A stretch of DNA of 5,008 nucleotides from an uncultured Eubacteriales bacterium (GTDB lineage Bacteria; Bacillota; Clostridia; Peptostreptococcales; Anaerovoracaceae), in contig CADBSL010000129.1 in NCBI GenBank assembly GCA_902797345.1, positions 1 through 5,008 of the forward strand, read 5' to 3'. Below, in pieces: positions 1 through 5,008 of this stretch. The position numbers and the translations under genes are program-made. The notes under the pieces are model-generated. The model worked only from the letters and a program-made list of their open reading frames with translations, was not told the DNA's origin and did not search any database. Every line of letters starts with the position of its first letter. Position 1 is the first letter of the stretch.

Positions 1-255
1 GCGAAGCTCACCAAAGCCCAGTGCACGAAGCTGGCGGGGATCGCCCACAACGGCTACGCCCGGACGATCTCACCGGTCCACACCTCCAACGACGGGGACT
101 CCATCTTCGTGATGGCCCACGGGGAAGCAGAGGTGGACCCGGACGCTCTGGGAGTGTTGGCGGCGGAGGTCATGGCCCGGGCCATCGATCGGGCGGTCCG
201 GCAGGCAAAGACCGCCTACGGCTTTCTCTCTGCAGGAAATCTGGAAGCCAAATGA
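1..255 (+). CDS. P1-family (DmpA/S58-like) aminopeptidase, C-terminal fragment
   Basis: This reading frame is open from the first base and ends at TGA 253-255, giving the last 84 residues of a protein whose start lies upstream. The segment AGIAHNGYARTISPVHTSND, followed by GDSIFVMAHG, resembles the C-terminal part of the DmpA/BapA family (peptidase S58, often annotated P1 family peptidase). There the usual text is roughly 'A..AHDG.ARAI.PVHT..DGDT.FALATG'. Family members are self-processing Ntn-fold hydrolases that release N-terminal residues from peptides, amides or beta-peptides. The catalytic serine at the processing site is not in this window, so activity cannot be judged. The tail (about residues 55-84) is an Ala/Arg-rich helix, also usual for the family. 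The next gene has its own promoter, so this is probably the end of a transcription unit, although no convincing terminator follows. Confidence 0.8.
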   Translation, partial: AKLTKAQCTKLAGIAHNGYARTISPVHTSNDGDSIFVMAHGEAEVDPDALGVLAAEVMARAIDRAVRQAKTAYGFLSAGNLEAK

Positions 256-265
256 TATGGAATAA

Positions 266-282
266 AAATGTAAGATAAATGT
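266..282 (+). repeat. Two direct AAATGT repeats, 11 bases apart, upstream of a promoter
   Basis: AAATGT occurs at 266-271 and again at 277-282, a period of 11 bases that would place both copies on about the same face of the helix. They lie in the AT-rich spacer just upstream of the candidate promoter at 296-323. They could be half-sites for a regulator or simply part of an A-rich upstream element. The repeats are short and the region is AT-rich, so chance is a serious alternative. Confidence 0.25.
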
Positions 283-295
283 CATAATATAAGCA

Positions 296-323
296 TTCCC
301 TTTCTGCTGTTCCATGATATAAT
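296..323 (+). promoter_or_regulatory. Sigma-A-type promoter with extended -10, for the deacetylase gene
   Basis: A perfect TATAAT at 318-323 is preceded by TG at 315-316, giving the extended form TGATATAAT. The best -35 is TTCCCT at 296-301, only 3 of 6 matches to TTGACA with a 16-base spacer, so the extended -10 probably carries most of the strength. Transcription would start near 330, leaving a leader of about 33 bases before the start codon at 363. A weaker second extended -10, TGTCATAAT (280-288), lies just upstream but has no recognisable -35. Confidence 0.65.
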
Positions 324-347
324 CATAGTACATCTTAGGAATGGAAA

Positions 348-355
348 AAGGGGGG
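348..355 (+). promoter_or_regulatory. Ribosome binding site that decides the deacetylase start
   Basis: The run AAGGGGGG ends seven bases before ATG 363 but only one base before the in-frame ATG at 357. Normal spacing of 5-9 bases therefore favours initiation at 363. A further GGAG at 359-362 abuts ATG 363 and is too close to act as its Shine-Dalgarno sequence. Confidence 0.6.
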
Positions 356-362
356 AATGGAG

Positions 363-1739
363 ATGACAGATCGGGAAGCGAACCGTATCAAACGGAGGAA
401 ACAAAGAAGAAGGAAGCAGTTTTTGGCCCTGGCCCTGCTTCTTCTTTTTATCTGTGCCGTGGCCGGGGCGGTGGGGAGCTGCCACCGGGAGGCGAAGGCA
501 GAGAAGACGGCGATCCTGGAGGAAGCGGAAAACTACGCGCTGCAGTATGACTATGACAGGGCGGAAGACACCCTTCTGAAGGTGAAGAAGGCGGAGAAGG
601 ACAAGGCTGTGGCGAAGAAGATGGAGGAGTACGACCGGCAGAAGGCGGAACTGGTGGCGGTGGATCCCTTCGAGACCACTCACGTGTTCTTCCACACTTT
701 GGTGGTGGACCCGGAGCGGGGCTTTTCCCTCAACGGAGACAAGCGCTGGGACCAGGCCACCCGGGGATTCTGCCAGTGGATGACCACGGTGGACGAATTC
801 AACGCCATGATGCAGCAGATGTACGACAGGGGATTCGTGCTGGTCGCCATGTCGGACTTATATCACAAAGAAGTAGACAAGAACGGAACCGCCCATTTCT
901 CACCGAAGGAGATCTACCTGCCGAAGGGGAAGAAACCCTTCGTGTTGTCTCTGGATGATCTGAGTTATTATCACAGCTATGACGGGCGGGGCTGCGCTGT
1001 GAAGCTGGTGGTGGATGAAGACGGGAGCCCTACCTGCGAATATATCGAAAAGGACGGGACCGTGGTGAGAGGATCTTACGACTGCGTGCCGCTTCTGGAC
1101 GATTTCATCGAAGCCCACCCCGACTTTTGTTACCGGGGCGCCCGGGGCGTCATCGCTTTGACGGGCTACAACGGGGTGCTGGGATACCGCACCGACGGGG
1201 TGTACCGGGACCGGGAGAATCTGGGCCGGGATCAGGAACTGTGGTTAGAGGAACACCCGGACTTCGACTGGGATGCGGAGTGCGCGGAAGCAAAGAAGGT
1301 GGCGGACAGCATGAAGGCGGAAGGGTGGACCTTCGCCAGCCACACCTGGGGCCATATCCACATCGGGGATGCCGGGCTGGACCGGGTGAAGACCGACACC
1401 CAAAAGTGGAAGAAGTACGTGGTCCCGGTGGTGGGCGAGACCGACACCATCATCTTTGCCTTTGGGCAGGACCTGGCCGGGTGGAACGAAGACTACACTG
1501 CGACCGACAAGTTCCGCTACATGAAGAGCCAGGGCTTTGATGTCTTCTGCAATGTGAACGGCATGGTCCATTCTCTTCAAATCGGGGACTCTTATGTCCG
1601 GATGGGGCGGCGGAACCTGGACGGATTCCGGCTGTGGCAATGTGTGTTCGGCGGCAGTACCATGATGGACGATCTGATGGACCCGGCCGCGGTTTTCGAC
1701 CCGAAACGACCGAAAGACGCCTATTTGTACCAGCTTTAA
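363..1739 (+). CDS. Membrane-anchored polysaccharide deacetylase-like (NodB-fold) protein
   Basis: This 458-residue protein probably acts outside the membrane on a cell-wall or surface glycan, as NodB-fold (carbohydrate esterase 4-like) enzymes remove N- or O-acetyl groups using a divalent metal. Residues 1-19 are strongly basic and 20-38 are a hydrophobic helix ending in VGSC. Cys40 fits a loose lipobox, so it may be a lipoprotein rather than a simple membrane anchor. Residues 50-90 are a charged helical stretch, with 50-75 resembling one TPR-like helix pair. The catalytic region shows LSLDD (Asp198-Asp199, motif 1) and SHTWGH (His327, His331, motif 2), the expected metal ligands and base. 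The two motifs are about 128 residues apart, much more than in minimal NodB domains, because of an insertion rich in beta strands and Tyr/Asp/Gly. The usual motif 3 (R-P-P-Y-G or Y-P-Y-G) appears only as IIFAFGQD (363-370), so activity is likely but not certain. The start at 363 is chosen on ribosome-site spacing; 357 is possible. It has its own promoter and stands alone. Confidence 0.8.
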   Translation: MTDREANRIKRRKQRRRKQFLALALLLLFICAVAGAVGSCHREAKAEKTAILEEAENYALQYDYDRAEDTLLKVKKAEKDKAVAKKMEEYDRQKAELVAVDPFETTHVFFHTLVVDPERGFSLNGDKRWDQATRGFCQWMTTVDEFNAMMQQMYDRGFVLVAMSDLYHKEVDKNGTAHFSPKEIYLPKGKKPFVLSLDDLSYYHSYDGRGCAVKLVVDEDGSPTCEYIEKDGTVVRGSYDCVPLLDDFIEAHPDFCYRGARGVIALTGYNGVLGYRTDGVYRDRENLGRDQELWLEEHPDFDWDAECAEAKKVADSMKAEGWTFASHTWGHIHIGDAGLDRVKTDTQKWKKYVVPVVGETDTIIFAFGQDLAGWNEDYTATDKFRYMKSQGFDVFCNVNGMVHSLQIGDSYVRMGRRNLDGFRLWQCVFGGSTMMDDLMDPAAVFDPKRPKDAYLYQL

Positions 1740-1755
1740 AAATGGAATTATTTCC

Positions 1756-1784
1756 TTTTCAATCTTCGTCGGGTGTGATATAAT
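1756..1784 (+). promoter_or_regulatory. Sigma-A-type promoter with extended -10, for the acyl carrier protein gene
   Basis: TTTTCA at 1756-1761 matches the -35 consensus at 4 of 6 positions. After a 17-base spacer comes a perfect TATAAT at 1779-1784, with TG at 1776-1777 giving an extended -10. The predicted start near 1791 leaves a leader of about 33 bases. The 12 bases TGATATAATCAT (1776-1787) are identical to those in the promoter of the preceding gene. Confidence 0.75.
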
Positions 1785-1809
1785 CATTACATACGAAATC
1801 GACAAGATG

Positions 1810-1815
1810 AGGTGA
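1810..1815 (+). promoter_or_regulatory. Ribosome binding site that decides the ACP start
   Basis: AGGTGA lies eight bases upstream of ATG 1824, a good Shine-Dalgarno match and spacing. An in-frame GTG at 1812 falls inside this site and would add four basic residues, so it is unlikely to be the true start. Confidence 0.65.
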
Positions 1816-1823
1816 AGAGAAGA

Positions 1824-2045
1824 ATGTTTGAAAGATTCAAGGAGATTTTATCTTATTACGTAGAAGGGTACGAGATCACACCTGACAGCGATTTTATGGC
1901 GGACCTGAAAATGCTTTCCCTGGAGATCGTAGATTTCATCATCGACATCGAAAAGGAATACGGCGTACGGATCCCGGAAAAGAAGCTGGCCAAGGTCAAG
2001 ACCGTACAGCAGATGATCGACCTGGTCGAAAGTCTGAAGAAATAA
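1824..2045 (+). CDS. Acyl carrier protein, stand-alone, with LSL in place of DSL
   Basis: This 73-residue acidic helical protein aligns without gaps to acyl carrier proteins: helix I (about 2-14), a loop with TPDSDF, ADLKMLSLEIVDF at the start of helix II, then EKEYGVRIPE and a final helix VQQMIDLVES. ACPs carry acyl or aminoacyl groups on a 4'-phosphopantetheine arm added to the Ser of a DSL motif by AcpS/PPTase. Here Ser32 is kept, but the residue before it is Leu31 instead of Asp; Glu34 keeps an acidic residue two positions after the Ser. Attachment is therefore plausible but the partner surface may differ. No fatty-acid, polyketide, dlt or NRPS genes lie beside it in the window, so its client pathway is unknown. 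It could be a secondary ACP for lipid or envelope chemistry, or a divergent main ACP. It has its own promoter and is followed by a possible terminator, suggesting a single-gene transcript. The ATG at 1824 is preferred over the GTG at 1812. Confidence 0.85.
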   Translation: MFERFKEILSYYVEGYEITPDSDFMADLKMLSLEIVDFIIDIEKEYGVRIPEKKLAKVKTVQQMIDLVESLKK

Positions 2046-2053
2046 GAACAAAC

Positions 2054-2096
2054 AGCGGGGCGATTTGTACAACACGAAGACCCCCGCTTTTGTATT
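2054..2096 (+). terminator. Possible intrinsic terminator after the ACP gene
   Basis: AGCGGGG (2054-2060) pairs perfectly with CCCCGCT (2082-2088), and the sequence continues TTTGTATT, a moderate U tract. The 7-bp stem is GC-rich, but the loop is about 21 bases, longer than usual, so termination may be partial. The loop holds the palindrome TTGTACAA (2065-2072). The ribosome binding site of the next gene (AGGAGG, 2100-2105) follows at once, so partial readthrough could supply nudC expression, for which I see no convincing promoter of its own. Confidence 0.5.
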
Positions 2097-2111
2097 ATCA
2101 GGAGGAACAAG

Positions 2112-2945
2112 ATGCTGCAGGATATTTTTCCACACAGTTTTCATAACGAATATATCAATGCGGAGCCGGAACCGGAAAGCCGGATCGTGATCTTCGAGAA
2201 GAATCACGCCTGGATGAAGGTGGACATGAACAAACAGACGGCGGAATTCCCTCTCTACAGAGAAGTGAAGAGTCTCAAGGCAACGTACCGCTACCTCTTC
2301 GCCATCGACAAGACACGGTTTTTCCTGGCGGAACGGACGGAGGATGGACCGTTGGCCTTCAAGGGACTGCAGACCGCTTCCATTCGGGAGCTGTACCGCT
2401 ACGAGCCGGGCTACGTGAAATTCGCCGCCATCACCGCGCTGCAGCTCCGGAACTGGTACCGGGACAACCACTTTTGCGGCCGGTGCGGCCGGGAAATGGA
2501 GCAGGATGAGAAGGAGCGGATGATGAAATGCGAGTGCGGGAACACGGTTTATCCCAAGATCTCTCCCGCCATCATCGCTGCGGTCCGAAACGGCAATAAG
2601 CTGCTCCTGACCAAGTACGCGGACCGGGAGTACAAGCGGTATGCGCTGATCGCCGGCTTCTCGGAAGTCGGGGAATCCATCGAAGACACCGTCCGCCGGG
2701 AGATTATGGAAGAAGTAGGATTGAAGGTGAGGAACCTGCGGTTCTATAAGAGCCAGCCCTGGTCCTTTTCCGACAGCCTGTTGATGGGATTTTTCTGCGA
2801 TCTGGACGGAGACGAGACCATCCGCCTGGACCGGCACGAGCTGTCCGAAGCCCGGTGGATCGACCGGGAGGACCTGGATATCGAATTCGACGGGATCAGC
2901 CTGACCAATGAAATGATCATCCGGTTCAAAGAGAACGATTTTTAA
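2112..2945 (+). CDS. nudC: NudC-type NAD(H) diphosphatase / NAD-RNA decapping enzyme
   Basis: This 277-residue cytoplasmic enzyme is expected to split NADH (and NAD) into NMN(H) and AMP; NudC family members also remove NAD caps from RNA 5' ends. The N-terminal part (about 1-115) is the variable NudC-like domain. A zinc ribbon follows with Cys122, Cys125, Cys140 and Cys142 (CGRC and CEC), then YPKISPAIIAAV leads into the Nudix domain. The Nudix box spans Gly182 to Leu204 and matches GX5EX7REUXEEXGU exactly, with REIMEEVG at its core. SQPWSFSDS (214-222) matches the SQPWPFPxS signature that separates NADH pyrophosphatases from other Nudix enzymes. Length is close to the E. coli protein (about 257 residues). 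The second zinc pair is CxC rather than the usual CxxC. AGGAGG sits six bases before the ATG. The metallopeptidase gene follows after 10 bases and is probably cotranscribed. Confidence 0.93.
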   Translation: MLQDIFPHSFHNEYINAEPEPESRIVIFEKNHAWMKVDMNKQTAEFPLYREVKSLKATYRYLFAIDKTRFFLAERTEDGPLAFKGLQTASIRELYRYEPGYVKFAAITALQLRNWYRDNHFCGRCGREMEQDEKERMMKCECGNTVYPKISPAIIAAVRNGNKLLLTKYADREYKRYALIAGFSEVGESIEDTVRREIMEEVGLKVRNLRFYKSQPWSFSDSLLMGFFCDLDGDETIRLDRHELSEARWIDREDLDIEFDGISLTNEMIIRFKENDF

Positions 2946-2955
2946 GGAGAAGACA

Positions 2956-3369
2956 ATGACGATCGATCAGGCACAGACCATGCTGGAACAGATGGTGAAT
3001 GAACTGCCGGAAGTGATTTTCCGGGAACTCAACGGCGGTGTGCTGTTGCTGCCGGAAGCCAAGCGCAGCCCGGAAGCCCGGGCGGACGATCTGTATATCA
3101 TGGGTGAATATGTGGTGCGCTCCGACATGGGGCGGATGGTGAAGATCTACTACGGATCCTTCGCGAAGCTCTTCGGGGAGAACGCCTCCGACGCCAAGTG
3201 GGAGAAGGAACTCCGGCACACCCTCCACCACGAGCTGACCCACCACCTGGAACACCTGGCCGGGGAGAACGATTTGGAAGTGGAGGACGATATCCGGATG
3301 TACCTCTACCACAACGACCTGGATATGTCCCAGGCACCGGAAATCATGAAACAGCTCAAAAAGAAGTGA
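2956..3369 (+). CDS. Small zinc metallopeptidase-like protein (HExxH, Zincin_1-type)
   Basis: This 137-residue protein has no signal peptide or membrane segment and should be cytoplasmic. The core motif LHHELTHHLEHLAG (90-103) contains HELTH, with His92 and His96 as zinc ligands and Glu93 as the catalytic base. The downstream acidic cluster ENDLEVEDD (104-112) probably supplies the third ligand, Asp106 being one candidate by analogy with HExxHxxGxxD-type minimal zincins. An N-terminal helix with LPEVIFRELNGG and a middle strand region containing IYYGSF match the compact 'metallopeptidase family protein' group common in Clostridia and Actinobacteria (Zincin_1/DUF1025 type, from memory). The substrate of this group is not known to me. 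AAGGAG lies six bases before the ATG and the nudC stop is only 10 bases upstream, so the two genes are likely one operon. That pairing alone does not prove a functional link. Confidence 0.82.
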   Translation: MTIDQAQTMLEQMVNELPEVIFRELNGGVLLLPEAKRSPEARADDLYIMGEYVVRSDMGRMVKIYYGSFAKLFGENASDAKWEKELRHTLHHELTHHLEHLAGENDLEVEDDIRMYLYHNDLDMSQAPEIMKQLKKK

Positions 3370-3394
3370 AACTGCCCGTAACTCGTGGTAAAAT
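3366..3394 (+). promoter_or_regulatory. Candidate promoter for the two-component pair, overlapping the upstream stop codon
   Basis: TAAAAT at 3389-3394 is preceded by TG at 3386-3387, giving the extended -10 TGGTAAAAT. Exactly 17 bases upstream lies GTGAAA (3366-3371), 4 of 6 matches to TTGACA. The -35 covers the TGA stop (3367-3369) of the metallopeptidase gene. Transcription would begin near 3401, leaving a short leader of about 26 bases. No terminator is visible between the two genes, so the kinase could also receive readthrough. Confidence 0.5.
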
Positions 3395-3426
3395 AACAAA
3401 AAGATCCTGTTTTTTGGAGGGATTCC

Positions 3427-4740
3427 ATGTACGGAGTCAATTTTGCGTTGGAAGTATTCTGCATCCTGGTTTGCCTCATTTTGCTGATCAGCCAGATCCC
3501 CCGTATGAACGTGGGGGAGGGCTCGCAGAAATGGTTCTCCATGATGCTGATTTTTAATATTCTCATGATGGTGGGAGAACTGCCGGTGGATATCTTATCC
3601 GGCACCGGCGGCATCCTGACCAAGAGCCTGATCGAAGGCGGCGGTCTGCTGTATTTCCTGCTGTCGGGATTGTTGGTGTTCGCCTTCACCGGCTACGTGC
3701 TGGCCTTCATCAACGCCCGGGAAGGCCGGACCAACAAAGCCTTCTGGGATTTCTGCGCCGTTTTGGCGGGGATCCAGATGATCCTCACGGCGGTATCCAT
3801 GTGGACCGGCATCTATTTTTACGTGGACGACCAGAACGTCTACCACCGGGGCCCCTATTTCGTCATCGCCCAGATGATCCCGATCCTGATGTTCGTGATC
3901 AATATCGTGATGATGACTTACAACCGCAAGCGGATGCGGAGCAACGAGTGGTTCCTGTTCCTGGCCTACACCCTGATCCCCATGGCGGCCCTCATCATCC
4001 AGATCATGGAGTACTCCTTCGTGCCTATGAATGTGATGGTGACGTTGGCGTTGATCCTGGTGTTCATCTTCATCCACTTCGAAAGAGAACTGGTGGTGGA
4101 GCGGCAGAAGGAAGAGCTTTCCGGCATGCAGGTGGACATTATGCTCTCACAGATCCAACCTCATTTCCTGTATAATTCCCTGACGGCCATCCGTCAGCTT
4201 TGCGACATCGACCCCCAGCAGGCGAAGCAGTCCATCCTGGACTTCTCTCATTTCCTGCGGGCCAATATGAACTCACTGACGATCTCGGAGCCCATTCCCT
4301 TCCGGCAGGAGCTGGATCACATCACCAGCTACCTGAACCTGGAGAAGCAGCGGTTCGGAGACCGGCTCAACGTGGAGTTTGACGTGCAGGTGGAGGATTT
4401 CTATCTGCCGACCCTGACCCTGCAGCCCCTGGTGGAGAATTCCATCCGCCACGGGATCATGAAGAAAGACGAGGGCGGCACCATCTGGTTCAGCACGGAA
4501 GAAGACGAAAACAACATCATCATCCAGGTCCGGGACAACGGACAGGGGTTCGACCCCCGGACGCTGAAGGAGACCAATAAAGGCGATCACGTAGGGCTGT
4601 ACAACATCCGCCACCGTCTCAAGACCCAGGTGAATGCGGATGTCATCATCAACAGCATCATCGGTCTGGGGACCAATATCACCATCGTGATCCCGAAAGC
4701 AGAGGAAAAGGAGACGAGTAATGAGATTTCTGGTAGCTGA
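3427..4740 (+). CDS. Seven-helix sensor histidine kinase, LytS/YehU type (HPK7/8-like)
   Basis: This 437-residue protein is an integral-membrane sensor kinase. Seven hydrophobic segments can be seen at about 5-23, 37-56, 71-95, 107-127, 143-163, 176-196 and 200-217, with a short loop (about 128-142) between helices 4 and 5. The layout resembles N-terminal 7TM sensor modules of other kinases, but the ligand cannot be read from sequence. A charged linker (218-238) leads to the His_kinase domain: QIQPHFLYNSL carries the phospho-accepting His246. The ATPase domain has an N box LQPLVENSIRHG (332-343, Asn338), a G1 box DNGQGF (370-375) and VGLYNIRHRL (389-398). This is the arrangement of LytS, YehU/YpdA and BlpH-like kinases that partner LytTR regulators. 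GGAGGG (3416-3421) precedes the ATG by five bases. The 3' end overlaps the regulator gene by 20 bases, so the two are cotranscribed and probably translationally coupled. Confidence 0.93.
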   Translation: MYGVNFALEVFCILVCLILLISQIPRMNVGEGSQKWFSMMLIFNILMMVGELPVDILSGTGGILTKSLIEGGGLLYFLLSGLLVFAFTGYVLAFINAREGRTNKAFWDFCAVLAGIQMILTAVSMWTGIYFYVDDQNVYHRGPYFVIAQMIPILMFVINIVMMTYNRKRMRSNEWFLFLAYTLIPMAALIIQIMEYSFVPMNVMVTLALILVFIFIHFERELVVERQKEELSGMQVDIMLSQIQPHFLYNSLTAIRQLCDIDPQQAKQSILDFSHFLRANMNSLTISEPIPFRQELDHITSYLNLEKQRFGDRLNVEFDVQVEDFYLPTLTLQPLVENSIRHGIMKKDEGGTIWFSTEEDENNIIIQVRDNGQGFDPRTLKETNKGDHVGLYNIRHRLKTQVNADVIINSIIGLGTNITIVIPKAEEKETSNEISGS

Positions 4741-5008
4741 CGACGAACAATTTGCACTGAAAGATTTGACGGAGGCGCTGGAAGAGGCGCAGCCGGACGC
4801 GGAGATCCTGACGGCGGCCACCGGAAAGGGCGTGGTGTCCCTGGCGGAGGAGAACACCTTTGATGTGGCCTTTCTGGATATCGAGATGGGCAGCAGCAAC
4901 GGGCTGGACCTGGCGATACTGTTGAAGGAAAAGCAGCCGGACATCCACATCATCTTCGTCACCAGTTATGAAAAGTACGCGGTAGACGCCTTCTCGATCC
5001 ATGCCACC
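4721..5008 (+). CDS. Response regulator, receiver domain (probably LytTR family), 3' end missing
   Basis: The frame opens at ATG 4721 and runs 96 codons to the window end with no stop. AGGAG (4709-4713) lies seven bases upstream, inside the end of the kinase gene. The product begins MRFLVADDEQFAL and is a CheY-like receiver: acidic pair Asp7-Asp8, phospho-accepting Asp53 in FLDIEM, and the switch Thr81 in IIFVTSYEKYAVDAF. The phrase 'VTSYEKYAVDAF' closely resembles the receiver of LytR/AgrA/YehT-type regulators, which normally continue with a '..LLKP' segment bearing the conserved Lys and then a LytTR DNA-binding domain. Both are beyond the window, so the output domain is inferred from the receiver and from the LytS-type kinase. 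The cognate signal and target promoters are unknown. Confidence 0.92.
   Translation, partial: MRFLVADDEQFALKDLTEALEEAQPDAEILTAATGKGVVSLAEENTFDVAFLDIEMGSSNGLDLAILLKEKQPDIHIIFVTSYEKYAVDAFSIHAT

Noticed and set aside
259..299. GGAAT / ATTCC inverted repeat after the peptidase gene, as a terminator
   Set aside because: Only 5 bp with a 31-base loop and no T run placed after it; consistent with chance in AT-rich DNA.
341..550. Possible short upstream gene starting at ATG 341 and overlapping the deacetylase start
   Set aside because: Only AGGA directly touching the ATG is available as a ribosome site, and the product (Gly/Arg/Glu-rich) looks like a frame-shifted reading of the real gene.
1740..1760. 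Hairpin GGAA-TTAT-TTCC followed by TTTT after the deacetylase stop, as a terminator
   Set aside because: The stem is only 4 bp with two A/T-rich flanks and overlaps the -35 of the next promoter; too weak to call.
1245..1805. Antisense open frame of 186 codons opposite the deacetylase 3' end
   Set aside because: It has no domain or ribosome site support and is fully explained as a shadow of the catalytic region of the + strand gene.
2093..2098. TATTAT as a -10 for nudC
   Set aside because: No -35 lies at suitable distance, and a start from it would fall inside or at the ribosome binding site of nudC.
1848..2837. Long antisense open frame (329 codons) opposite the ACP and nudC genes
   Set aside because: It lies opposite two well-supported genes, crosses their intergenic hairpin, has no recognisable domain and shows the His/Val/Leu-rich composition expected of an antisense shadow in GC-rich DNA.
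3397..3416. CAAAAA / TTTTTG inverted repeat just before the kinase ribosome site, as an RNA thermosensor
   Set aside because: The stem is nearly all A-U and its left arm would be mostly outside the transcript if transcription starts near 3401.
3595..4077. Antisense open frame rich in His, Asp and Gln opposite the kinase membrane domain
   Set aside because: Its composition is the mirror of hydrophobic codons on the + strand, a typical artefact, with no motif of its own.
1..5008. A new multi-gene defence, mobile or biosynthetic system
   Set aside because: Each gene belongs to a recognisable family, promoters divide them into about four separate units, and there are no repeats, integrase, transposase or toxin-antitoxin signatures linking them.

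Overview
The window is protein-coding bacterial DNA, with all supported genes on the + strand. The genes are GC-rich and the two intergenic promoter regions are AT-rich. Strong Shine-Dalgarno sites, sigma-A-like extended -10 promoters and protein families typical of Gram-positive anaerobes point to a Bacillota member. Clostridia, perhaps a Lachnospiraceae-type gut anaerobe, is the best guess. That placement rests on protein style only, with no marker gene to confirm it.

Layout: (1) positions 1-255 hold the C-terminal end of a P1-family (DmpA/S58-like) aminopeptidase. (2) An AT-rich gap carries an extended -10 promoter. (3) Positions 363-1739 encode a membrane-anchored or lipidated NodB-type polysaccharide deacetylase-like protein. 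(4) A second promoter with the same 12-base -10 region precedes a small acyl carrier protein gene (1824-2045), whose usual DSL motif reads LSL. (5) A possible terminator follows. (6) Next come a NudC-type NADH/NAD-RNA pyrophosphatase (2112-2945) and, 10 bases later, a small HExxH zinc metallopeptidase (2956-3369), probably one transcript. (7) A third candidate promoter overlaps the metallopeptidase stop codon and precedes a seven-helix LytS/YehU-type sensor histidine kinase (3427-4740). (8) The kinase overlaps by 20 bases the start of its response regulator (4721 to the window end, incomplete), making a classic two-component pair.

The genes do not form one obvious pathway. The deacetylase acts on the cell envelope, the ACP is a stand-alone carrier with no fatty-acid or polyketide genes beside it, NudC and the peptidase are housekeeping-type enzymes, and the two-component pair senses an unknown signal. 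I see no mobile element, CRISPR array, RNA gene or clear novel multi-gene system. The points most worth checking are the altered ACP motif, the divergent deacetylase active site with its large insertion, and the shared promoter element.
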